Origin: Janthinobacterium lividum
GTDB taxonomy: Bacteria > Pseudomonadota > Gammaproteobacteria > Steroidobacterales > Steroidobacteraceae
Assembly: GCA_943327025.2 (NCBI GenBank)
Contig: CALPVO020000091.1
Coordinates: 1-8,193 of the forward strand
Length of the DNA: 8,193 bases
Reading direction: 5' to 3'
The notes under the pieces are model-generated. The model was given only the letters and a program-made list of their open reading frames with translations. It did not search any database and was not told where the DNA came from. The position numbers were made by a program, and so were the translations under genes. The first letter of the stretch is position 1; each line of letters begins with the position of its first letter. This document shows positions 1 through 5,587 of the stretch, in pieces.

Positions 1-1544
1 ACTTCAAGGCGGTATACCTGCTGCGGCCCGAAGCGATCTTCACGGGACACATACTTGCCGTGCGGACGCTGTTCTTCTTCCAGCATCTCTGCCAGACGGT
101 CGCGAGGACGACCCTGCCGGTCTTCTGGTGGCAACGAACGCGGGGCGCCGTCGCGGCTGCCCGGCTCTTCACCACCCGGCAGCAGCAGCGGTGTTTCGCC
201 CTGCGCCATGCGAGCAAGCGCGGCGGCCACGTCGAGCAGGTCCTGACCGGACTCGCGTACGACGGACTCGATGACACTGCGGTATTCGGTAGACACGCCT
301 TCCGTAATGACCGCTTCCAGCCGCTCACGGAACTTGGTGATGCGCGCTTCGTTCACGTCGCTGACGGTGGGCAGACGCATCGGCTCCAGGGGTGAACGCG
401 TGGCGCGCTCAATGGCCGAGAGCATGTTGCGTTCACGCGGAGCGATGAACAGGATGGCTTCGCCCTTGCGCCCGGCACGGCCCGTGCGACCGATACGATG
501 CACGTAGCTTTCGGTGTCGTAAGGCACATCGAAGTTCACGACATGCCCGATACGTTCCACGTCGAGACCGCGCGCGGCCACGTCAGTGGCCACGAGAATG
601 TCGATCTTGCCCGCCTTAAGCGCCGCAATGGTACGTTCACGCTGCGCCTGCAGAATGTCTCCATTCAGTGCGGCAGCAGAGAAACCACGGGCCTCGAGAC
701 GCTCGGCGAGCTCCACGGTGGACTGCTTGGTGCGCGTAAACACCAGCATGGCGTCGAACGGCTCCACTTCGAGGATGCGAGTAAGCGCGTCCAGCTTATG
801 CAGACCGCTGACCACCCAGTAGCGCTGGCGAATGTTCGCGGACGTAGTGGTCTTGCCCTGGATGTTGATTTCGCGCGGCGACCGCAAGTGGGTCTTGGCG
901 ATGCGCTTGATCTGCGGCGCCATCGTGGCAGAGAACAGCGCCACTTGGCGTTCCGGCGGTACCTTGCCGAGAATCTGCTCGATGGCATCGACGAAGCCCA
1001 TCTGGAGCATTTCGTCGGCTTCGTCGAGAACCACGTAACGCACGGCCTCAAGGGACAGCGTGCCGCGATCGAGGTGGTCCATGATGCGACCCGGAGTGCC
1101 AACCACCACGTGCACACCACGGCGCAACGCATTCAGCTGCGGGGTATAGCTCTGGCCGCCGTAGATGGGCAGCACATGGAAGCCAGGCATCTTGGCGGCG
1201 TACTTGTTGAACGCCTCGGCGACCTGAATAGCCAGTTCACGGGTGGGCACCATGACCAGGGCCTGCACGCCAGCGACGTTGAGGTCGAGACCAGAAAGCA
1301 GGGGCAACGCGAACGCCGCGGTCTTGCCCGTACCGGTCTGTGCCTGGCCGAGCACGTCCTTGCCTTCCAGCAAAGCAGGAATAGTGGCGGCTTGAATGGG
1401 CGAAGGAGATTCGTAACCGACCGCCAAGAGCGCTTCGAGCACTGGCGCGGCAAGACCGAGGCTGGCGAAAGTGATGGCGGCTTCGGCCGGCTCAGCGGGC
1501 TGTGGTTCAGAGGGATTCGCGGTGGAATCCTGAGGAGAGTTCAT
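1..1544 (-). CDS. deaD: DEAD-box ATP-dependent RNA helicase, DeaD/CsdA type (3' end cut by the window edge)
   Basis: The frame reads from ATG at 1542-1544 to the left edge without a stop, giving 514 residues plus two bases. The helicase core is complete: Q-motif region around PSPIQ (47-51), Walker A AQTGTGKT (68-75), PTRELA (100-105), GG (129-130), TPGR (150-153), DEAD (174-177), SAT (205-207), and in the second RecA domain ARGLD (324-328) and HRIGRTGR (349-356). After about residue 380 comes the DeaD-type middle region, then a charged low-complexity stretch (about 455-495). The last visible residues, VYRLE, resemble the start of a DbpA/CsdA-like RNA-binding domain, so probably about 100 or more residues are missing. 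DeaD proteins unwind structured RNA in ribosome assembly and mRNA turnover and are often cold-induced. The start sits behind a weak AGG 8 nt upstream. The first 24 residues are a Pro/Glu/Ala-rich tail. The assignment to DeaD rather than another RhlE/RhlB-like helicase rests on the region after the core. Confidence 0.95.
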   Translation of the reverse strand, partial: MNSPQDSTANPSEPQPAEPAEAAITFASLGLAAPVLEALLAVGYESPSPIQAATIPALLEGKDVLGQAQTGTGKTAAFALPLLSGLDLNVAGVQALVMVPTRELAIQVAEAFNKYAAKMPGFHVLPIYGGQSYTPQLNALRRGVHVVVGTPGRIMDHLDRGTLSLEAVRYVVLDEADEMLQMGFVDAIEQILGKVPPERQVALFSATMAPQIKRIAKTHLRSPREINIQGKTTTSANIRQRYWVVSGLHKLDALTRILEVEPFDAMLVFTRTKQSTVELAERLEARGFSAAALNGDILQAQRERTIAALKAGKIDILVATDVAARGLDVERIGHVVNFDVPYDTESYVHRIGRTGRAGRKGEAILFIAPRERNMLSAIERATRSPLEPMRLPTVSDVNEARITKFRERLEAVITEGVSTEYRSVIESVVRESGQDLLDVAAALARMAQGETPLLLPGGEEPGSRDGAPRSLPPEDRQGRPRDRLAEMLEEEQRPHGKYVSREDRFGPQQVYRLE

Positions 1545-1653
1545 GGCGTACGCCTGATATAAGGCCGCATAGTGTAACGGTTTTGCAGCGCAATAGTTTG
1601 TAGGTTATTGGCCAGACAGGGAAAAGTCGGTTCGGCAGGCCGCGGAAGCCGGC
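1545..1653 (-). other. Intergenic region upstream of the helicase gene
   Basis: These 109 bp separate the membrane-protein stop codon from the helicase ATG. Read on the minus strand, a weak promoter candidate is TTGCGC (1588-1593) and TATGCG (1566-1571) spaced by 16 bp; each box matches its consensus at only 3 of 6 positions. A perfect 10-bp palindrome, GGCGTACGCC (1545-1554), touches the start codon and contains the weak AGG ribosome binding signal at its edge. I see no intrinsic terminator: GC-rich bases just after the membrane-protein stop (about 1630-1653) can form only a poor, long-loop stem. The helicase gene may therefore be read from its own promoter here, by read-through from upstream, or both. 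Confidence 0.5.
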
Positions 1654-2637
1654 TTAAATCGTTCGCCAATACCGTTTCAGGGCGATGAGTAGCCACAGCG
1701 TCAGGCACATCACCACCATGCCCACCCAAGCCTGCGGCTGCAAGGTGGGCAAACCCAGCAAGATGATGCTGTCATTGGCGCCCGGGACCAGCAGGAAGCC
1801 AAAAGCCATCACCCAGCCCCCCAGCAGGCACTTAACCACTGCCTCCACCGTGGGCTTCACCGGACGCCATTTGCGCAAACTGATGCCACCAGCAAGCGAA
1901 CCGGCCAACATGGCGCCAAACAGCCCGAAACGAGCTTCGTCAGGCCTAGTCGCTCCGCGAGCGAATTCCGCCAAGGCGTCCGTGTAGGCCCATTGCCCAA
2001 ACCCCAGCACCATCAACACGAATGCCGCCGCCACGACGATGGTGCCGACATGCAACGGCCATTCACCGCGCAGCAAACTGTGCCAACTGGCGTCATCGCT
2101 TCGTTGCCGAATAGCGCGCACCAACTGCATGCCGCGGAACAGCAACCAGCCACAGAACAACGCGGCAATGGCCGGCGCGAACTGAGTAAAGCCCATCGTA
2201 GCCAGTGCCGGCTGTGGCAGCGCTGAAGCCAATCCAGTTTCTGCCAGGACAGCATCGAAGGAAGCACAGCCGAGCAAAAACCCGACAGGAAAAAAGAGGT
2301 AAGCCCAGTCGCCGCCACCGATGGCGGCCACAGTCCCGAAGACGCAAGCACCGTTGATCCACGCGCCTAGACCGAGCAAGACACCGCCCAGCACGGTCCA
2401 CTCGGTAACACCGAACGTCCGCACCGGCACCGCTTTGCCGAAGACAAAAAACGCCAACGCCATCAAGCCGGCCGACCAAAACACAGCTTCCGCCAATGCC
2501 CGAAATCGGCGGTAGTTCTGCTGCGTCACCACCTCTTCGACAGCAGCAACAGCGCAGGTTCCACCACGTTGCACGGCCAAACCCATGACGCCGGCACAGG
2601 TGAGTGCAACCAACAGCGGAAATGCATGACTAGTCAT
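1654..2637 (-). CDS. YeeE/YedE-family membrane transporter (putative thiosulfate/sulfur-compound uptake)
   Basis: This encodes a 327-residue, very hydrophobic protein with roughly nine membrane segments (about 5-24, 48-66, 82-103, 112-127, 152-168, 196-215, 237-252, 266-285 and 302-321) and a Lys/Arg-rich C-terminal end. Three cysteines sit in Gly-rich contexts: C28 in RGGTC, C98 in NGAC and C270 in VKCLLGG. That pattern fits the YeeE/YedE (DUF395) family, in which the characterised member TsuA imports thiosulfate using conserved cysteines. Substrate is inferred from the family only; no tusA-like partner gene is visible beside it. ATG at 2635-2637 is preferred; an in-frame TTG two codons upstream (2641-2643) is less likely. 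No Shine-Dalgarno precedes either. It lies 79 nt after lpdA on the same strand and could be transcribed with it or separately. Confidence 0.8.
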   Translation of the reverse strand: MTSHAFPLLVALTCAGVMGLAVQRGGTCAVAAVEEVVTQQNYRRFRALAEAVFWSAGLMALAFFVFGKAVPVRTFGVTEWTVLGGVLLGLGAWINGACVFGTVAAIGGGDWAYLFFPVGFLLGCASFDAVLAETGLASALPQPALATMGFTQFAPAIAALFCGWLLFRGMQLVRAIRQRSDDASWHSLLRGEWPLHVGTIVVAAAFVLMVLGFGQWAYTDALAEFARGATRPDEARFGLFGAMLAGSLAGGISLRKWRPVKPTVEAVVKCLLGGWVMAFGFLLVPGANDSIILLGLPTLQPQAWVGMVVMCLTLWLLIALKRYWRTI

Positions 2638-2716
2638 GGGCAAATCATAGCCCAGCAGGACGCATGGTCGTGACTGCCCCCGAGAAATCCGGTAATGGCA
2701 GGAGCATCGCCGGGGT
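2638..2716 (-). other. Intergenic region between lpdA and the membrane-protein gene
   Basis: This short gap follows the lpdA TAA. It contains a possible -10 box near its downstream end (listed separately) and a weak stem, CTGCC pairing with GGCAG (2697-2701 with 2674-2678) around a smaller CCG/CGG pair. No T-run follows the stem, so I do not call it an intrinsic terminator. No repeat like those in aceF is present. Confidence 0.5.
2644..2649 (-). promoter_or_regulatory. Possible -10 box (TATGAT) for a leaderless transcript
   Basis: On the minus strand TATGAT matches the sigma-70 -10 consensus at 5 of 6 positions and ends exactly 6 nt before the ATG of the YeeE/YedE gene. The usual -10 to start distance would put the first transcribed base at or next to the A of the ATG. 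No Shine-Dalgarno is present. I cannot see a good -35 box at 16-18 bp, which weakens the call. Confidence 0.3.
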
Positions 2717-4192
2717 TTACTTCTTCTTGGGCAGGTAGAGGTCCGTCAGGGTTCCTTCAAACGCTTCTGCGGCGAATGCCACGGTTTCGCTGAGCGTCGG
2801 GTGCGGATGAATAGTGCTGCCGATATCGGCGGCGTCTGCGCCCATCTCCACCGCCAATGCCACTTCACCGATGAGTTCGCCTGCATTGGGCCCGACTAAG
2901 CCAGCGCCCAATAGGCGATGCGTGGTGGGGTCGAACAGCAGCTTCGTGAACCCCTCGTCGCGGTTCACCGCCAAGGCACGGCCCGAAGCCGCCCACGGGA
3001 ACACGCCCTTCTCCACTGTGATGCCCTGCTCTGCTGCCTGAGTTTCCGTCAAACCCACCCAAGCGATTTCCGGGTCCGTGTACGCGACAGACGGAATAAC
3101 TCGCGCATCGAAGGCACGCTTCTCGCCAGCAGCCACTTCTGCGGCCAACTTACCTTCATGCGTCGCCTTGTGGGCCAGCATGGGCTGCCCCACCACATCG
3201 CCGATGGCGAAGATGTGCGGCACGTTGGTGCGCATTTGCTTGTCCACGGCGATGAAGCCACGGGCATCCACGTCCACCCCTGCCGCAGCGGCTTCCAGAC
3301 GCTTGCCGTTCGGCACACGGCCCACGGCCACCAGCACCTGGTCATAGACCTGAGGCTCAGGCGCACCCTTGCCCTCGAACGTAACACGCAAACCTTCCGG
3401 CAGCGCCTCGATAGCGATGACTTTAGTGCCGGTCAGGATGGCTTCGTAGCGCGCCTTGAGACGTTTCTCCAGCGGGCGCACGAGGTCCCGGTCGGCACCT
3501 GGCATGAGGCCCGTACCCAATTCCACCACGGACACTTTCGCGCCGAGCGCATCGTACACGCAGGCCATTTCCAGACCGATGATGCCGCCGCCAATGACGA
3601 GCAAGCGACCATCGATACGCCCCAACTCCAGCGCACTGGTGCTGTCCAGAATCCGTGGGTCCACCGGGAACGCAGGCAGTTTCACCGGCTCGCTGCCAGC
3701 GGCGATGATGCACTGATCGAAACCAACCACTTGGCGACTGCCGTCTTCGGCAGTGACCGCCAAACGATGGGCGGACAGGAACGTTCCCGTGCCGCGCAGT
3801 ACCTTGACCTTGCGCTGCTTGGCGAGGCCCGTGAGGCCCGTGGTCAGCTTGCCGACCACCCGGTCCTTCCAGCCCTTCAACTTGACGTTGTCGATGACGG
3901 GCGGCGCGAACTGCACGCCTAGTGCCGACATGTCATGCGCTTCTTCGATGACCTTCGCCGCGTGCAGCAGCGCCTTCGAAGGAATGCAGCCGACATTCAG
4001 GCAAACACCCCCCAAGGTGGGCCAACGCTCGACCAGCCCGACTTCGAGGCCGAGGTCTGCCGCACGGAAAGCAGCGGTGTATCCGCCGGGCCCAGCGCCG
4101 AGAACCAGCAACGGAATGTGTAAATCGGCGGCCGTTTCATCCATATCCGCTGAACCCGCGAGTTCCGGCGCCACGACATCCTGCGCGCTCAC
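2717..4192 (-). CDS. lpdA: Dihydrolipoyl dehydrogenase (E3 of the pyruvate dehydrogenase complex)
   Basis: This 491-residue flavoprotein reoxidises the dihydrolipoyl groups of E2 and passes electrons through FAD to NAD+. Visible motifs in order: FAD-binding GAGPGG (32-37), the redox disulfide CLNVGC (C64, C69) followed by IPSK, NAD-binding GGGIIGLE (201-208), the second FAD motif GD (331-332) in IFAIGDV, and the C-terminal interface HPHPTLSE, with H464 and E469 as the expected catalytic pair. Length is a little above the usual 470-480 because about 26 residues precede the first beta strand. There is no N-terminal lipoyl domain. The start is GTG at 4190-4192, chosen because GGGAGG lies 7 nt upstream; the internal ATG at residue 17 (4142-4144) has no such site. 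GTG overlaps the aceF stop as GTGA, which suggests coupled translation. The context supports a role in the pyruvate complex; sharing with other 2-oxoacid dehydrogenases is possible. Confidence 0.97.
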   Translation of the reverse strand: MSAQDVVAPELAGSADMDETAADLHIPLLVLGAGPGGYTAAFRAADLGLEVGLVERWPTLGGVCLNVGCIPSKALLHAAKVIEEAHDMSALGVQFAPPVIDNVKLKGWKDRVVGKLTTGLTGLAKQRKVKVLRGTGTFLSAHRLAVTAEDGSRQVVGFDQCIIAAGSEPVKLPAFPVDPRILDSTSALELGRIDGRLLVIGGGIIGLEMACVYDALGAKVSVVELGTGLMPGADRDLVRPLEKRLKARYEAILTGTKVIAIEALPEGLRVTFEGKGAPEPQVYDQVLVAVGRVPNGKRLEAAAAGVDVDARGFIAVDKQMRTNVPHIFAIGDVVGQPMLAHKATHEGKLAAEVAAGEKRAFDARVIPSVAYTDPEIAWVGLTETQAAEQGITVEKGVFPWAASGRALAVNRDEGFTKLLFDPTTHRLLGAGLVGPNAGELIGEVALAVEMGADAADIGSTIHPHPTLSETVAFAAEAFEGTLTDLYLPKKK

Positions 4193-5577
4193 GGGACTGC
4201 CTCCCGCAGGCCCGCGACGTTCGCCAGTTCGAGCGCTAGCGCCGCCGTGAACCGCGCGCCGTCCGCACCATCAATGACACGGTGGTCATACGACAGCGAC
4301 AGCGGCAGCATCAAGCGCGGCACGAATTGCTTGCCGTCCCAATGGGGCTGATGGCTACTCTTCGAGACACCGAGAATGGCCACTTCCGGCGCATTGATGA
4401 TGGGCGTGAAAGCCGTCCCACCAATGCCACCTAGCGAGCTGATGGTGAAGCAGCCACCCTGCATCTCCGCGGCTTTCAATTGGCCGGCGCGAGCCTTCGC
4501 CGAAAGTTCCGCCAGGTCACGAGCGATCTCATACACGTCCTTGCGGTCGGCATCGCGAATGACCGGCACGACCAGTCCATTCGGCGTATCTGCCGCAAAG
4601 CCGATATGCAGGTATTGCTTGTAGACGAGGTTTTCGCCAGCCGCATCCAAAGACGAAGCGAATTTCGGGAACTTGGCAATGACCCGGGCACAGGCACGCA
4701 CCACGAACGCGAGCGGCGTCAGCTTCACGCCCTTTTCGGCTGCCGCCTCCTTGAGTTCCTGGCGGGTAGCTTCCATACCGGTAATGTCTGCTTGGTCGAA
4801 CTGCGTGACGTGGGGCAAGTTCACCCAACTAGCATGCAGACGCGGTCCGCTGATTTTCTGAATGCGGGTGAGCGGCACGACCCGCACCGGGCCGAACTTC
4901 GCGAAGTCGACCTCCGGCAATTTCGGCAACGAGCCGCCCGCTGCGCCGCGCGTCGCGGCGGCAGCCAAAGTCTGCTTCACCCAAGCCTTCACGTCATCGT
5001 GGGAAACGCGTCCCTTCTGCCCACTGCCGCGCACCTGGCCGAGGTCAACGCCGAGCTCGCGCGCAAAACGTCGTACCGACGGGCTGGCGTGAGCCTTGGC
5101 GAAAGTGGTTTCGTTGATGGCAGGCAAAGCCGCACTTGCAGGAGTCGCGAGCAAGCTCGCTCCCACAACCGGCGCCGGGGTTGCAACAGCGGCGGGAGTC
5201 GCGAGCAAGCTCGCTGCCATAACAGGACTACTCGTAACAGCAGGGCTGGTGGCAGTAGCAGGACTGGCAGCTGGAGCCGGAGCATTCGCGGTGTGGGAGC
5301 GAGCTTGCTCGCGACTGGCATCGACACCAGCCCCACCACTCGCCTCCAGCGTCACCACCAAAGTGCCCTCAGCGGCCTCGGCGCCCGGCGTGACATGCAC
5401 TGCCACCACACGACCAGCGGCCGAGGACGGCACGTCCATGGTCGCCTTCTCGCTTTCAAGCGTTACCAGCGATTGCTCTTTCTCGACGGTGTCGCCGACA
5501 GCGACGAGCACCTCGATGACCTTCACACCGGCCGCTCCACCGATGTCAGGTACGCGCACTTCCACGTTACTGCTCAT
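4189..5577 (-). CDS. aceF: Dihydrolipoamide acetyltransferase (E2 of the pyruvate dehydrogenase complex)
   Basis: This 462-residue protein is the core of the complex: it carries acetyl groups on a lipoyl arm and transfers them to CoA. Domains in order: one lipoyl domain (about 4-80) with the lipoylation site ESEKATM (K44); an Ala/Pro/Thr-rich linker (about 81-160); a peripheral subunit-binding domain (about 163-205, SPSVRRFARELGVDL ... GRVSHDDV); a second short linker; and the catalytic domain (about 230-462) ending with DHRVIDG (H432, D436). It has a single lipoyl domain, fewer than the three of E. coli AceF, so it is shorter (462 against about 630). The first linker is unusual: three copies of a palindromic REP-like repeat are translated in it as ASLLATPA (122-129), ASLLATPA (140-147) and SREQARSH (88-95). 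A GGAG site 6 nt before the ATG supports the start. It follows aceE by 10 nt and overlaps lpdA by 4 nt. Confidence 0.96.
   Translation of the reverse strand: MSSNVEVRVPDIGGAAGVKVIEVLVAVGDTVEKEQSLVTLESEKATMDVPSSAAGRVVAVHVTPGAEAAEGTLVVTLEASGGAGVDASREQARSHTANAPAPAASPATATSPAVTSSPVMAASLLATPAAVATPAPVVGASLLATPASAALPAINETTFAKAHASPSVRRFARELGVDLGQVRGSGQKGRVSHDDVKAWVKQTLAAAATRGAAGGSLPKLPEVDFAKFGPVRVVPLTRIQKISGPRLHASWVNLPHVTQFDQADITGMEATRQELKEAAAEKGVKLTPLAFVVRACARVIAKFPKFASSLDAAGENLVYKQYLHIGFAADTPNGLVVPVIRDADRKDVYEIARDLAELSAKARAGQLKAAEMQGGCFTISSLGGIGGTAFTPIINAPEVAILGVSKSSHQPHWDGKQFVPRLMLPLSLSYDHRVIDGADGARFTAALALELANVAGLREAVP
4200..4205 (-). promoter_or_regulatory. Ribosome binding site of lpdA, inside the end of aceF
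   Basis: GGGAGG on the minus strand lies 7 nt before the GTG at 4190-4192. It decides for the GTG start over the downstream ATG, and it lies within the last codons of aceF, consistent with translational coupling through the GTGA overlap. Confidence 0.75.
5143..5167 (+). repeat. REP-like palindromic repeat, copy 1 (inside aceF)
   Basis: This 25-bp unit contains a perfect stem GCGAGC/GCTCGC (5147-5152 with 5155-5160). It is identical, as reverse complement, to copy 3 over all 25 bp. It resembles the REP elements scattered between genes in Pseudomonas and some other gammaproteobacteria. Here it is translated from the minus strand as VGASLLAT in the aceF linker. Confidence 0.8.
5197..5221 (+). 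repeat. REP-like palindromic repeat, copy 2 (inside aceF)
   Basis: This copy has the same orientation as copy 1, exactly 54 bp away, so both are read in the same frame. It matches copy 1 at 23 of 25 positions; the stem is intact. The two differences change amino acids (V to M and G to A, giving MAASLLAT), as expected in a tolerant linker. Confidence 0.75.
5292..5316 (-). repeat. REP-like palindromic repeat, copy 3 (inverted, inside aceF)
   Basis: This is the exact reverse complement of copy 1 over 25 bp. Because it is inverted, the minus-strand frame reads it as SREQARSH, a charged patch in an otherwise Ala/Pro/Thr-rich linker. With copy 2 it makes a head-to-head pair spanning 120 bp, the layout of a REP doublet (REPIN). 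Confidence 0.8.
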
Positions 5578-5583
5578 GACCTG

Positions 5584-5587
5584 CTCC
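5584..5587 (-). promoter_or_regulatory. Ribosome binding site of aceF
   Basis: GGAG directly follows the aceE TGA stop and lies 6 nt before the aceF ATG (5575-5577). It confirms the aceF start and the tight aceE-aceF coupling. Confidence 0.75.

Noticed and set aside
665..1453. Minus-strand frames at 665-1132 and 1133-1453
   Set aside because: They are out of frame with the helicase, which runs continuously through the region to the left edge, and are rich in Arg/Ser/Cys as expected of shadow frames.
498..1562. 354-codon plus-strand frame, antisense to the helicase
   Set aside because: The minus strand encodes every DEAD-box motif in order across this stretch; the plus-strand product is His/Arg-rich with no recognisable domain.
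1630..1653. Possible terminator after the YeeE/YedE gene
   Set aside because: The GC-rich bases give only a four-base stem with a loop of about 11 nt; the TTTT further on is not adjacent to a stable stem.
2674..2701. Possible terminator after lpdA
   Set aside because: The stem is only 5 bp plus a weak inner pair and no T-run follows.
2918..3922. 334-codon plus-strand frame, antisense to lpdA
   Set aside because: It is a shadow of a complete, motif-rich lpdA reading frame.
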